64,000 nt of DNA from Pestalotiopsis fici W106-1 (GCF_000516985.1 NW_006917094.1:1240001-1304000); one strand, 5' to 3'. Positions 23,871-37,933 are shown, numbered from the stretch's first letter. The notes: generated by a model not told the origin, from the sequence alone. Numbers and translations: made by a program.

Positions 23871-25704
23871 GTTGACGACACCTTTTTGTCCAGCTGTGCT
23901 CTTCCTCCTGCCCTGATTAAATAGCGAAAGTTAATATGCGGAAATGAAAAAGAAAAAAATGAGTAAAGGAATTAAAGAGCGTGTTTGAACGAAGCCAAAA
24001 CAAATCGATCTGGAATGTCGCAAGAAGGAGAGACAGTCCTGATCAGAGTGCGTGCCAGTTTGTCTATATACGGTAGTAAGAGAAGCTAGTTTGCTAGTCA
24101 AGAAGGTACCGCAGCGACTCCCCGTTTTTCATAACTACCTGTAGTGGAGACTCAGAGAGCAGATTCGTTAGTGTGCGCGCAACGGTCACGCCGATTGAAT
24201 TTGGGGGCAGCAGTAGCAAGAAATGGTGGAACGACAGAATAGAGTTCAGCATATAAAGCCCAAATGACTCGTAATGCAGCAAAGTCACTCGTGTCGTTTG
24301 TTTCAGTCATGATTAGGATCAAAGTGCTTTGCTAGGAGACCAGAATGTCAGTTTAAGAGGGAAACAATATCCCAAAATAGGTATCAAGTAGACCAGTCAT
24401 GTCTAGGTCGAATGCAAGTAATCTGTAGTGTCAACAGTATCCAGGTTGAGTCGAGCCGCCTTGTCGGGGAGCTTTGAGCAGCCGGCGCCGGGATTGATCA
24501 GCGTGCGCTTCTCGATTCCAAGTCCTAAACCCGCTGAAAGCCCCAGACTAAACGTCAAGAATCCCGTCGGGCACTAGAGAATGCCGAGGTGCCTTGCTAA
24601 ATTTTTGTGCAAGGGCGCCAAAATGGCCCCAGGATGTGTCCCCCCCAAGCCCAAACCCAAACCCGCTTAGCAATCGGAAAGCTTCTATGCTCGTGCGTGC
24701 CGATTTCACCAAGCAAAAGAGTCAAGATATGTTTCACATCGGTCCGAGAAGATTCGCGGGAGGCCATATACGTACATTCAAGTCGTGTTGTCGAAATGCT
24801 GTACCGATGATTGGCGCAACCTAGGTAGTAAATGGGCAATTGGCGCTGTGCCACATCCACTGCAGACCTGGTAAGCCACCCACCTGGCACTCGTGGCTGT
24901 CGGTATCGGGTTCGCTATCGTACAGCGTATCTCATTTCTTTTCCTCGTTCATTACTGTCAACGCCACGACTTGCTCCTTTGATGATAGACACTGTTTGTC
25001 TTCCCCATCCTCCACACCAGCATTTCATGTTTGACGTTTTCATCATATTATCAAAGACTACTGACACAATTCGTAGATATTCACCCACATTGTGATTTTT
25101 GCAAAATGTGACAAGGGCAATATCATATCCTGGTCTTGTATTTCGTCCAGGTCGTGGATACGTCATTTGAACCATGTCGACTTAGCCAGGGTCCAAGACT
25201 CGCTAAGGGGAGATCTGCTCCCAATAGTCGCAACGCACAGTCGTCTTGTTTTTCTGGACTGTGGGTGGGAATGCCTGTTCTATCTATGCCACTGGATGCA
25301 AACTCTATTGGGTTGGGCTTGATATGTGTCCTTCTGTGCAAGCCCGATTTCTGGTATAAAGGGTCCCGGGGTCGCGGGCTGCCGATGCACAAAGTGGATT
25401 CTGCTAGAAAAATAGACACAACACCTTAGGGGTCCGGTCCTGCGACGTGCCATGGAATTAGCATAGGAAGGAAATAGGTATGCGAATGCGAACGAACCTT
25501 CACTGCCTAGTACCTATGCACTGCCTCTATACGACGAAAGACCATCTACAGCGTCTACAGCATATATAGCATCCATCCGAAGAAGAAGAAGAAGAAACAA
25601 GGCAACATTCGTTTTCGAATCTTTGATTGCCATACTCTTCTCTCTCGACATTGCATCATCTAACCTAGCTCAATTGCATCGCGTGCCCAAACACTGAGGC
25701 GACA
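23871..25704. promoter_or_regulatory. Divergent promoter region, exporter and P450
   Basis: 1.8 kb between head-to-head genes. A (GAA)n run lies at about 25579-25597, 110 bp before the P450 start. The ORFs inside are motif-free shadows. No specific operator is identified. Confidence 0.45.
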
Positions 25705-27433
25705 ATGCTGAACCTTCATCTAGCCGCCATCTTAGTGGTGCCCATAGTGCGTTCAATGGTCTAAACTATCAGGTCATGTCGTTAACCAAATTCCCAGTCG
25801 GTCGCGCTCTTCATTCTCCGTGGTGTTTATCGAGCCTATTTCCATCCTCTCGCCAAAGTCCCAGGCCCGAGACTTTATGCCGCCACCGATATTCCTTATC
25901 TCTATCATCTTGTGCAAGGTCGATGGCCGCATAGATTGAAGCAGCTGCATGATCAATACGGCACCGCAGTTCGGTACACACCTCGCGATGTCTCCTTTAT
26001 TACAGCCGGTGCTTGGAAGACCATTTACGGGCACCAGAACAACACATCAAAGAACTTTTCCAAAGATTACCTAGCTTATCGCGAACCAAAGCCTGGTCAG
26101 TCACAGATCATCCAGGCCATCGACTCTGATCATAAGCGCATGCGTCGCTCTCTGGCACACGCCTTTTCAGAGAAAGCTCTGCGCAACCAAGAGGACGTAA
26201 TGAATCAGTACGTTGATGCCTTCATCGCCAAAATGGCAGAAAAGGCTTCAAAACAAGAGGCACTCGACATAGTCTCTTGGTATAACTTTACTACATTTGA
26301 CCTTATCGGTGACCTGGCCTTTGGCGAGCCCTTTGGATGTCTCGAAAGCGGAGGATACCACCCTTGGGTTGCCATGATTTTCGAGACCATCCATAATGGC
26401 GTTTACTACCAATTGTTTCAAAGATATCCAATGCTCAAGAGGTTGGCTCCCTTTCTCACTCCGGCCAAGCTCGTAAAGAGCCTGCAGGACCACCAGGAAC
26501 TCACCAGGAAGACTGCCTTGCGCCGCATCGAGACTGGCAACACGGAACGCGAGGACTTTATGTCGTATATCCTCCGACACAATGATGAAAAGGGATTGAC
26601 CACTGACGAAATCATTGCAAACTCGAGTATTCTCATCATTGCTGGCAGCGAGACCACAGCTACACAGCTCAGCGGAACAACTTTTCAATTGTTGACTAAT
26701 CGGGAAAAATACGATAAACTCGTCTCTGAAATACGGACCACTTTCACCTCCAAGGATGAGATTACTCTAAACAGTGTCAACAACCTAAAATACCTGCTAG
26801 CTGTCTTTGACGAGGGTTTTCGAATGTGTAAGTTATCTCTACGCATGGAGAAGATTATCGCTAATCAATACAAGATCCTCCCGTGCCCGTCGGGCTGCCT
26901 CGAGTGACTCCTCCAGGTGGCGCCTCGATTGAAGGCTACTGGATACCGCAAAACGTGAGCTGCCTGCAAAAGCCCCCGTCAAATATCGTCTTGGGGCCAG
27001 TCCGAAGCAAAGACAATTATCTAACTCAGATCACAGACGGCTGTATCTATACCTCAATGGTCGGCATATCAATCTGAGCACAACTGGGTAGAGCCACAGC
27101 GCTTCATCCCCGAGCGGTGGATGGGTGATGCCCAGTTCGCTGGCGACGCCAGAGACGTGCTCCAACCCTTCTCCGTCGGTCCACGCAACTGTATCGGACG
27201 CAAGTGAGTAGCCATTTCTTTTCTTCTTTGCCTGCCAAAATCGTATACAGAGAAGCTAATCTTGCTGCTTTCTTAGCCTTGCTTACGGAGAGATGCGCCT
27301 CATCTTGACCCGACTCTTGTGGCACTTTGACCTGGAACTCATGGACGAGAGTAAAGATTGGGCCGCCAACCAGAACATTTGGACACTATGGAACAAAGGC
27401 GCCATGCACGTCAAGTTGACGCCGGTACATTGA
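25705..27433 (+). CDS. Cytochrome P450, isotrichodermin C-15 hydroxylase-like (CYP65-type)
   Basis: Five exons (25705-25746, 25798-26827, 26875-26954, 27037-27203, 27277-27433) fit in phase to about 491 aa. A hydrophobic anchor spans exons 1 and 2, followed by 'PLAKVPGPRLYAATDIPY'. The C-helix region has 'HKRMRRSLAHAFSEKALRNQE'. The I-helix oxygen-binding motif is 'LIIAGSETTATQLSG'. The ExxR is in 'FDEGFRMYPPVPVGLPRVTPPGG'. 'EPQRFIPERW' precedes the heme loop 'FSVGPRNCIGRNLAYGEMRL' with the proximal Cys. All essential residues are present. The motif style matches fungal CYP65-like monooxygenases of secondary metabolism, a common and diverse clan. ER membrane is expected. Substrate unknown; the divergent exporter may act with it. 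Confidence 0.88.
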
Positions 27434-28736
27434 AATCTGCGACGAACCTCACGGATATGATTTGGCCTGAGCATCCGGCCTTGGCATCACAATTCTTGTA
27501 TATGTATTGATAAACATTTTTGTATCTTGACGAGCTTGGATGAAAAGACGAAATAGATCCTCATAGAGTGTACATTATTACTTCGACTTGGGCTTATCAG
27601 CCACCATTACTATGTGCACAAATTGACGTACCTACAACTCCCTCGCAACGATTTACCGAGCTAAAGGATTACATTACTCGAGTCTAGCGAGTCTTTGTAC
27701 AAAAAATGCCAAATTGTGTGACTACAGTGACTACAGTAATTCACTGCTACTTTAGCTATGTACGCTACTTGACTACCGGAAACGGGCCACTTTAGCATCC
27801 CGAAGTCCAGATTCAGCACGACGCAGAAGTCATGTAAATACGCTATGCCGGGCGCTACAGAACTCCGCGCGGAAGTTCTAAAATGCACATGTGGCTAGAT
27901 ACAGTGTCTCTATATATGCATCTAAGAAAAACACAAAAGAGTAGAAAATCTAGTTGGCAGAAAATGGTTTCTCCAAAGTTCGCTGAACAGCATGATTGTC
28001 GCAATTTGGCTCCTTCTCCACTATTCTTCATCAATGGCGCCAGTGTCGAAATAGGAGTCAGGGCACTAAAGGCCCAATAGCCAGGGCCTCTGGCTCAATC
28101 ATAACCCGGATTCTATGTATGACAGATGGCGAGAGATAGTACATACATCAAACGATTCTGTGCGATTGCCATTCCATCAAGCCCCCCAACTCAATCGAGG
28201 CTCAGCCACTTGCCAAGCAGAGACAGCAAAAGCTGTTCATTCGCATGCATTGGACTGCTATCCTGGAGATGGCTTTCCGATCGTACTGAAGATTATAGCA
28301 TCACACTACGCGGTAGCTAATAAACGCAGTGGGCGGATGCTTCCATGGTCATGTCGATCTTGTTTAGCCAGGGGGTTAGCCGTCAGCCGTCAGCCGACCC
28401 CGCAAAACCACATGCATGCCTCGGTCTAAAACGAAGCATGCACTTTTAAAGTAGCAGTATCTTTTCACTCAAGCTTCAGGATGTTATGATTTGAGCTTTG
28501 TATGGCAAATAACCTGCATCAGATAATGTACATCGGAGTTTTGAGTAACTTTGGTTTATTGCATTAATCTTCTATACACAGAGTTGTCCTCAATCCGCGT
28601 CATTGCGGGCGTTCGATTTCACCATTATTGGTTTAACTCTGTTACCGGGGCAGGTTTCCAACAATTGGAAATCGCGGGATCAATTCACTAGGAGTATATT
28701 AGGATACATTAAAAGTGGTTAAGCGATAAGTAAGAA
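27434..28736. other. Intergenic, no gene seen
   Basis: 1.3 kb spacer between the P450 and the acyl-CoA dehydrogenase gene. ORFs of up to 104 codons on + lack motifs. Confidence 0.5.
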
Positions 28737-30884
28737 ATGGAAAAGGCGAGTGCCACAAGAGGGTTCTTCCAAGAAGTTCCCGTGTTGAGCAACCAATTCC
28801 ACGAGGATCCGAGTATTCAGAGGGTGTTGAAATGTAAGGCCATTCTCTGATCCCTCTCCCAACGTTTGTATCCGAACAATCACCAAAACATGACCACTGT
28901 CGAAATATTGATCTAATCGGCTGGACTCATATGTAGTGTTTGTGCCAGGCCAGGTGTTACAAGGCGCGGCTTCGGAGATTGAGCAGCTTTGCGATGAAGC
29001 ACTCTCTCCACAAGTCCTTGAATGGGTTACCGACGCCGAGAAGAATCAACCGTACATTACTGGCGGGGGCAAGAATGCTTTCGGTCGCCCCGTTGACACG
29101 AAATTAGTCGTGACTGAAGGCTGGAAGAAACTTCAAGATCGCGGTTTTGAAAATGGGTAAGTGGTAACACTCGTTACATGAATTTTCTCAATCAACAAAA
29201 TGGATTGGGAGAGGACATGACCTGAATTTGCCAGAACGGAAAGCTGAATGGACCATTATTGCACAGATTTTCTGCTCAGGGATACGAGCAAGGCCTAGGA
29301 CAGTACACACGAGTGTTACAGTACATGCGTCTACTTCTCTGGGAAGGGTCGAGTGCAAATACATCATGCCCACAGGCCATGCAAGACGGTGCCAGCCGAC
29401 TCCTCCAGAGACAACTCACAGGCCAAGGCCGCAAGCTCAGCCCGGTGGAGAAAAGAGTATTTGAGAACGCTTTTGTCCATCTCACATCCCGTGACCCGAG
29501 CAAGGCCTGGACGAGCGGCCAATGGATGACGGAGCGCCCTGGAGGTAGCGACGTTTCCAAGACGGAGACGATTGCCTCATATGCACCGGTCAGTACTTCT
29601 GATGGATTCTCGCCGCAATGCAGCCCTTCCGAGGACATACCGCTGGGCCCGTGGACCATCTCCGGCTTCAAGTGGTTTTCCAGCGCGACAGACAGCAATA
29701 TGACCATCCTCCTCGCGCAGACGTCCCCAGGAAAGGGCCTGAGCGCCTTTTACGCACCGATGCGCCGCTGGAATCCGAACCTCGCCGTGTCCGCGGGTGG
29801 CAAAAAGGGCGGCATGGAGCTCAACGGCGTGCGCATTACCCGGCTCAAGAATAAAATGGGCACAAAGTCGCTGCCCACGGCGGAGCTGGAGCTCGACGGT
29901 ATGCGGGGCTGGCTGATTGGTGAAGAAGGCAAGGGCATCCGAGAGATCACCACCATCCTCACCATTACACGAATTCGATCTGCCATTGGCGGCTTGGGCT
30001 ACCTGAGTCGCAGTCTGGCCGTGGCGCGAGCATTCGCCCGGGTCCGCGAGGTCGGCGCTGGCAGAGGGGCCCGGATCAGGCTGAGTGACAGCCCGCTGCA
30101 CATGCGCACGCTGTCCGACATGACAATTGAGTATCACGGGTTAATGCTGTTGACATTTTACGGGACCTACGTCATGGGCATCGACGAACATGGCGCAGCC
30201 TCGCCGTCCTCTTCTCCTCCGGGATCCGTCCCCGTCGCCATTCAACGCCTCGCGCCGTCTTCGCCCTCGCGCGCGACGGCGCTCCTCCGGGTCTTGACCC
30301 CGGTCATCAAGGCGTACGTCTGCAAGAACTCTATCTACCTGATTTACGCCTGCATGGAGTCACTCGGCGGTGTCGGATACCTCGAGAACAGCGAGACCGA
30401 ACACGTGAATCTGGCGCGCCTCTTCCGCGACGCTTGCGTCTTGAGTATCTGGGAGGGCACCACCGACGTGCTGAGCACAGATTTCGTGCGGGCTCTGAAG
30501 CACCCGCGCGAAGGCCCCGAGAGCCTGGCCGCCCTGGATGCACTGATCGAGGCCGGGCTGGAGGGCAAGGCGCAAGGCACGGTACTGGCGCAGCGATGGG
30601 CAAAGACCAAGAGTACGATGCAAGGGACGGCACAGGAGGATCTCATGAGCTCAGCCAGGGACTTGGTGTGGGAAACAGCAGAGATCTTGATCGGATCGCT
30701 ATATCTTGTGGACGCGGGCCTGGACGGCGATGCTCGCATCAAGGAGATGTGCTGGAGGTTCCTTTCGACCAAGCGTCTCACGGAGCAAAATGCAGGAGGG
30801 CAGTATCGCCAAATCGACCTGGTCACGAACCAGACTATTGTCTTTGGCAGTGGTTCGTCGCCTAGTCTTGAAGCAAAGCTATGA
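28737..30884 (+). CDS. AidB-like acyl-CoA dehydrogenase family flavoprotein
   Basis: Three exons (28737-28833, 28937-29156, 29267-30884) join in phase to about 644 aa. The start is an ATG before 'GFFQEVPVLSNQFHEDPSIQRVL', and the phase joins the 'FVPGQVLQG' segment. Family blocks include 'TSGQWMTERPGGSDVSKTET', the flavin-contacting strand; 'ISGFKWFSSATDSNMTILLAQT'; 'KNKMGTKSLPTAELELDG'; and near the end 'ACMESLGGVGYLENSE' plus 'LSIWEGTTDVLSTDFVRAL'. These match fungal AidB-like acyl-CoA dehydrogenases. The bacterial relative AidB is linked to alkylation response; in fungi the family has broad annotation and the substrate is not settled. The second intron (about 110 bp) uses the distal 'TTGCACAG' acceptor; a nearer AG would bring in a stop. 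Confidence 0.88.
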
Positions 30885-31864
30885 GGGAGAAATTTTGAAG
30901 TGTAAAGAATTCTGACATTTCAACGAATAACGTTTGATGAGGCACGCATAAGCTTACTTGGTGGCTTTTGGTCTTCTTGAATCCTTCAATCTGCCATGGC
31001 ACTTTGAGATCATGGAATTGATTCCCCGAAGCAAGAGAGTCGCCGCTTGTACTCAATTGGTCGTCGACTCTCTAATCGTAGTATTGATACTTTCCAAAGG
31101 TATCTGGCATATCGATCAGTGAGTCTGCCATCTTCGCGCCTGTTTTTGGTGGTCCGGTGTCAAGGTTGGGCAATATCCTTGACTCGGGCTGACGCTGATG
31201 AAAATGTAACCATGAGGTACTTGTCGAAATATCTTTGAGGTGTAACTTTTTGGCAGGCTCACAATCATCATTCAATACTCACCAGGACATAACACTACTA
31301 ACATTTGAAGTTCTAGTGCTGATTCATGGTGCGTGCAGTGAGTGACCTTGTCAATCGTGATAAATCTCAACCAGCAGAGTGACAAGAAAAGAACATGCCC
31401 GGTTCGGAAATCAGGCGCAAAGTGCATTACAAATCATGCCAGATATCGCAATATCGACATCGGAAGAAGCAAACCGGTGCTTTTTTTATGATTATCCTAG
31501 CAGAGCTGCATTGATTTGAGTGGACACATGTATTTTATTGTGGATTGCGTGCTTTGGCGGGCAGCCTATCAGGGCAATTCTTGGCGCACAGACACACTGA
31601 ATCAGCCCCATTTGTTAAAAAAAGTATACTTGGATTTTTTTTTTATATTTCCACGACGGATGGACTGGAACCCGCAAGCTTTACCTTCTTTGTCTGCTCT
31701 CTCCTGAATTTTATATCGCCACTGCCCCATAGAGTATAGTTCAAGTCCTGTAGCCAGTCGCAAGTCATATCTTGCGAGGGCTGCGGCAGTTATCTATACT
31801 AGGTACCATCTAGGACCCGGCACAAGGTTGACCAGTTTCTTCAAACCTTGAATCAATCGCGATA
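30885..31864. other. Intergenic, no gene seen
   Basis: About 1 kb between two + genes. A T-run near 31630-31650 is the only notable feature. Confidence 0.5.
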
Positions 31865-32726
31865 ATGGTGGGTTCTCAGACACTCGGATGCAGTTGTCTT
31901 TTTCATACTCACCCCAAGTCTTCTATCAGGTTCACGCCGACGCATCCAACTTTGCCGCCGGCGTCACCAAGGAGCAGGCATACGAGCAGGTCCTAGTCCA
32001 GGCTGAGGGTTTGTTCTATGAGCAGAGGAACTGGGTGAGTCATATCTCTGTTGCCAACTGGCACCATGAAGTCAAACGAATGAAGAGATGACTGACAATA
32101 TAAAAAATAATCAAGATCTGGTAAGAATACACTTCTCTAGTGACACGGAATCTGCTTGAATAGTAAAGGAAACAAGTCTGACTCCAACAACGACAGCAAC
32201 CTAGCCAACGCTGCTTCCCTACTATGGCACGCCTATAAGTCTTTACCAGGGCCAAGCAACCAGGTAAACTGGGCAGGTAAGTCATTTGGCCGCTTCATCG
32301 CTTCCAATTGAAACAAGTTTATTCATCACACACACACACACAGGCTTCTACACCTTGGACCCAAAGTCCTCGGCCACCAAGCCGCAGCTCATCCTGGGCC
32401 CGTTCCAGGGCAAAGTCGCTTGCCAGACCATAGCCTTTGGCCGGGGCGTGTGCGGCGCGGCGGCGCGCACCCAGGCCACGCAGCTGGTGCCCGACGTGGA
32501 CGCCTTTCCGGGCCACATTGCCTGCGACGGCGACAGCCGGAGCGAGATTGTCGTGCCCATCGTAGTGCCGGCAGAGGGCGCAGTCGAGGGGGAAGAGGGC
32601 GGTAGCGCCAAGAAGCTCGTGGCCATTATCGATATCGACTGTGCCGTGGTTGACGGGTTCGACGAGGTTGACCGCCACTACCTGGAGCGGTTGGCTGATA
32701 TCCTCGGCAAAGGCTGTGACTGGTGA
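31865..32726 (+). CDS. Free methionine-(R)-sulfoxide reductase (GAF domain)
   Basis: Five exons (31865-31867, 31930-32034, a 5 nt microexon 32116-32120, 32197-32276, 32344-32726) join in phase to about 191 aa. The order restores the conserved 'GLFYEQRNWICNLANAASLLWHAYKSL' region of yeast fRMsr (YKL069W), which supports the unusual exon structure. The start codon alone forms exon 1. The GAF core reads 'VNWAGFYTLD', 'LILGPFQGKVACQTIAFGRGVCG' and 'HIACDGDSRSEIVVPI'. The three Cys in these blocks fit the catalytic and resolving cysteines of the family. The enzyme reduces free L-methionine-R-sulfoxide with thioredoxin in the cytosol, an oxidative-stress repair function. An acidic insertion sits between two strands (AEGAVEGEEGG). 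A CA repeat forms the 3' splice region of the last intron. Confidence 0.9.
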
Positions 32727-33457
32727 GCATAGCTTTCTCGGGTTTGTTACCAAGAGAGATGCGGGCAAGTCCCTATGACTTTATGTCCCTAGAGGAGGCT
32801 CAATTATACCCAGTTCCGTAGACCTCAGACGACCGAGTCTATCATCGAGATTTTTCACGGGCAGCCAAGTCTTGACCGATGCTACCATGCCTTCTTCACG
32901 CCATTAAAACAGACATGTCATCATGTCTACTCCATTGTGCGATCGGGAGATGAGTTACCCTGCATCATCATCCTACTAATCATGCCACCAACGAGAAGAT
33001 TAATTCCGCAAAAAGACTGAAATTTATTGACTGCTAGTCTTTTCACTGATGCATAATGAGTGCAATCCTGCATCGATCAATGGTGAGGAAAAATATGACC
33101 TGAATTTCACGGACGTACTGCAAACCGCAAACAAAAAAAATATTCGAGGGTTTTTTTGATTTTGATCTTTGAAATTCGAACGCTGGGTCTTCAAGTTTGA
33201 AGAGGTTATCTTTGACTTTCTACCATTCGACCACTGCGCCTTTCTATTGATGAGGTGTTTGCTTCTTTGATCTTATATGGCTTTGAGAACATTGTGCCCA
33301 TCCCTGGCCGAGCAACCGCGCATGTCATGTGGCGTGCGAGAGTAAACTTGGGTTCTTTGTCGCCCCCGTACTGATGCCAGGCAACCAAAGAGTGACTCTA
33401 GGCCGACCGTTTGTTCAAGGAAAACCCATTGTTCTTGATGCAAACGCGGCAAGTATC
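32727..33457. other. Intergenic, convergent 3' regions
   Basis: No gene seen. An A-run and T-run lie near 33134-33158. A tRNA-like A-box on - near 33240 does not form a full tRNA. Confidence 0.5.
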
Positions 33458-34486
33458 CTACTCCTTTGGCACGTTGGGCTCCTCAAATCGTACCTTGCCA
33501 GCGCTGACATCTGGGTAGACGTCGAAGCGCCTCTGGCCAACGAGCGGGATGTTCTTGCGGGTTTCTTCGATCTTCTTAGGATCAATCTCCCAGCTGACAA
33601 TACTCTCCTTCTCGTCTGTCTCGACCACAATCTTGGCCATGGGATCGGCGATCAGGCTGTGGCCCCAGGCGTGGTATGTGGCACTCACATCGCGCGCGGG
33701 ACTGCACATGGCCACATAGATCTGGTTGTCCATGGCGCGGGCCTGGGCCTGCAGGCTCCAGTGCAGAGGGCCCGTGGTGGTGTTGAAGGCGCCAGGGTAC
33801 ACGAGAGCAAAACAGCCCTTGCGCGCGGCAATGGTGGCCAGCTCTGGGAAGCGGATATCGTAACAAATGGCCACGGCGATCTTGCCATAGTCTGGCAGGT
33901 CGACAATGGTCACCTTGTTGCCCGGTGACAGCACGTCGCTCTCGCGGAATGTGATCTTGCCGGGAATGTCAATATCAAACAGGTGCACCTTGCGGTGGCT
34001 GGCCAACAGCTTTCCGTCTGGTCCAAACGTCAGTGACGTGTTGTAGTACTTCTTGGACGCCGGGTCCGGGTCCGCCTCTGGTATCGAGCCGCCGACCAGG
34101 TACGTCTTGGTCTCGGCGGCCATGGCCGACAGCGCATGGTACGAGGGCGACTTGTCCTTGGAGGGCGGGCTCGGCAGTAGCGTCTCGGCGTACGAGGGGA
34201 AGTAGTCACATCCGTAAGGCGAGTTGAAGCACTCTGGGAGCACGATGATCTTGGCGCCGTCCTTTGCAGCTTCAAGGACCTTGTCCCGGGCGTGCGCAAG
34301 GTTCGCGGCCTTGTCGGCGCCACTGGCCAGCTGGATGCAAGCCAGCTTGACTGGCTGTCGGAGGACGGCGGAGACGGACGTGGCCATTGTGCGGGCAATT
34401 GGCTGGAACAGCTTGTGAACGGGTAATGATGAGGTGGATGGCAGAGACCTGGCGAAGAGACTCAGTCGCCTCAGAAATGTAGTCAT
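33458..34486 (-). CDS. Nit2/Nit3-type omega-amidase (carbon-nitrogen hydrolase)
   Basis: An intronless ORF of 342 aa. The nitrilase catalytic triad is visible as Glu85 in 'IIVLPECFNSPYG', Lys166 in 'SHRKVHLFDIDIPG' and Cys208 in 'VAICYDIRFPELA'. Later blocks 'YPGAFNTTTGPLHWSLQAQARAMDNQ' and 'WGHSLIADPMAKIV' are typical of the Nit2 group. The family hydrolyses alpha-ketoglutaramate and related omega-amides, and deaminated glutathione in the Nit1 relatives. The first 33 residues are basic and hydroxylated without acidic residues, like a mitochondrial presequence. A second in-frame Met at residue 34 (34387) begins the conserved core, so dual localisation from two starts is possible. Confidence 0.9.
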   Translation of the reverse strand: MTTFLRRLSLFARSLPSTSSLPVHKLFQPIARTMATSVSAVLRQPVKLACIQLASGADKAANLAHARDKVLEAAKDGAKIIVLPECFNSPYGCDYFPSYAETLLPSPPSKDKSPSYHALSAMAAETKTYLVGGSIPEADPDPASKKYYNTSLTFGPDGKLLASHRKVHLFDIDIPGKITFRESDVLSPGNKVTIVDLPDYGKIAVAICYDIRFPELATIAARKGCFALVYPGAFNTTTGPLHWSLQAQARAMDNQIYVAMCSPARDVSATYHAWGHSLIADPMAKIVVETDEKESIVSWEIDPKKIEETRKNIPLVGQRRFDVYPDVSAGKVRFEEPNVPKE

Positions 34487-35145
34487 GGTGGTCGCATTTT
34501 CCGTCGGACATCAACCCGCGAAAGTCCGCAGAAGCAGATGCGAGATCGGGAACAATTGGGTGGAAGCTCCTCTTTGCTGGTTGGAGGGTCCGCGGGGACT
34601 GAGCAGTTGTCGGCGGGGTAGACCGATGATATAATCCCAGTACCAGGGTACAACAATCGCGCTTTGCCCCTCCTTCGGACAATGGGCTTCTGCATGGCAA
34701 GAAGCGCATATATTTCAAAATGCATTACATCTCATAGTGAATATGCTACAATATGATCATTATAGAGTGAGCAATGTTTATGTCCAGATCCAAACATTTC
34801 AAGGTATCTTACGGAATAGTGGTACTCGGGACTTGAGAATCGTAGATCTCCGTAATTTCTTTGAACAACAACCAGTCACATACATGCCATTGTTGATCTC
34901 GCATAGACTCTGGAGGGAATTTGAACGGGTCTACTAGCAGGTCATTACTTGGCCAAGGTGGATTGCATGTTTGTCTTCATTCCTGGGTTTGCATTTCTAT
35001 CGTGGCCTCGCTCCGAGGCTCACAGCTGGCAAATCTTCCCTGATTCTACGCCGGATTTTTGGTAACCTCTCCCAGATGTCATTTTCATCATTGGTCGTCT
35101 TAAAACTCATGTCGCATCTGTTCCCCCGATCGATCAATCCCACTT
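34487..35145. promoter_or_regulatory. Promoter region of the omega-amidase gene
   Basis: 650 bp between two - strand genes. It contains the 3' end of spermidine synthase and the promoter of the amidase gene. No specific site is assigned. Confidence 0.4.
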
Positions 35146-36482
<1,337 letters not shown>

Positions 36483-37933
36483 TTTGGCGGTTTCTTGTTG
36501 AGCAACAGAATAAGCAGATCTGGTACTGAAGATTCTCTTTTGAGATATTGATGCGGTGTTGAAGAAACTGCAATTCTGGTTTGCGGCACCTCTACTACAA
36601 CTACTATTGTGGATACTTTTTTGCTGCTGCTGCCCAATCGACCAAAAGTTTGAAAAAATTTTGTTGGCTACAAAATGGGGTCGAAATGCCGCACCCAACC
36701 GTCGTATGCCCAATCCCGTAGCTTTTAAACTCATGAAGTGGCTGTAGGGCTGCATGAAAATGCTTGAGAGCAAACTTTTGAGGCCTATTGCACTGAAGGA
36801 ACAAGAGAGTAGTGATACTTGCTACACAATCTCGGCCTACAGCTTTGTCAAATTGGGATTTTGATAAGACATGAAAATTTTCTTTCCCATCTTGTGGTTA
36901 ACGGCACGCATGTTACGGCGGAGAGGCCCTAATAAAGGCCCCAATGTGGCGCGCTCGGCGGTTTCCAGTCGTGCAAAGCGCCCCTCGAAACTTCGGACGA
37001 TGCTGCGGAAGGCCATGCGACAGGTCGTCCACGTCCATCTTGGAAGCACATGGCCGCATCGTACCGATCAGCTGGTTCTAGAGACGAATGCTATACTTTT
37101 TTGCGTCTCATGGTCATCCTGTCTAACCCATGTGTCCGAATCATCATATTCTCATGCTACTAGGCATGTTGGGGAAGTATTGATGCCTACCTAGGTAGGT
37201 ATACTACCAAAACGAGGAATTCATACGACCAGAGTATGCCGAGTGTAGTTGATGAATCTCGTTCAGTGATATGCACATGCACCAGACGAGCCTTTACAGC
37301 ACGTTGCAATGCCGGTTGCCAGAAGAAGCGTAACACAACTCAACAAGCAAGTCGAGCCTGTGTGCCCGTGCGAATGTGAATGTAGTATATGTGGTGCGCG
37401 AGTTGTCCGTTTTTGGTGAGATGAGGCTGTAATATTGAGGCGGGCCGCAAGTAGACCCATTTCCAGGAGAAGGATGCGGTAGCAAGCGGCAGGAGCATCA
37501 AGAAACACTCGTGCGAGAGAACCTTTTGCTCCTCCTCGTTTTGGGTAAACAATAACTCATGCGAACTGAGCGCAAGCCAAGCGAGTTTGGCGAGATGATG
37601 GAGTGTTGCCTTGACATCTGATCTGACTGCTTGATATGCACCTAGGAATCCTAAAAAGCAACATCCCGATTTGTGTGTTCACAGTTGCCGTCCGCGTACG
37701 TGCGAGCGAGCAGGTACATGGTACAAGCAAAACACCGGTGCAATGATGGACTACACGGTAGATAGGTAGGTAGTCATCAACGAAACTAAAAGTAAGGAAA
37801 CTACACGCTGAGAACACATTGGGGCCAAAAACATGTATGTAGGTACTCAGGTTTTCCGGCCACAACATGAACCCCATCATGGCAACGTGGAGGTGGTTTA
37901 CCGAGCGTGCCGCACGCAGCAAAGCACGTACGT

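Noticed and set aside
31655..31735. tRNA-like stretch (GGGTTCCAGTCC) on the - strand
   Set aside because: The T-arm does not pair and the D-arm is absent.
33175..33245. tRNA-like A-box and TTCGAAT on the - strand
   Set aside because: No matching acceptor stem, the anticodon-like hairpin has a 6-base loop, and the T-stem does not pair.
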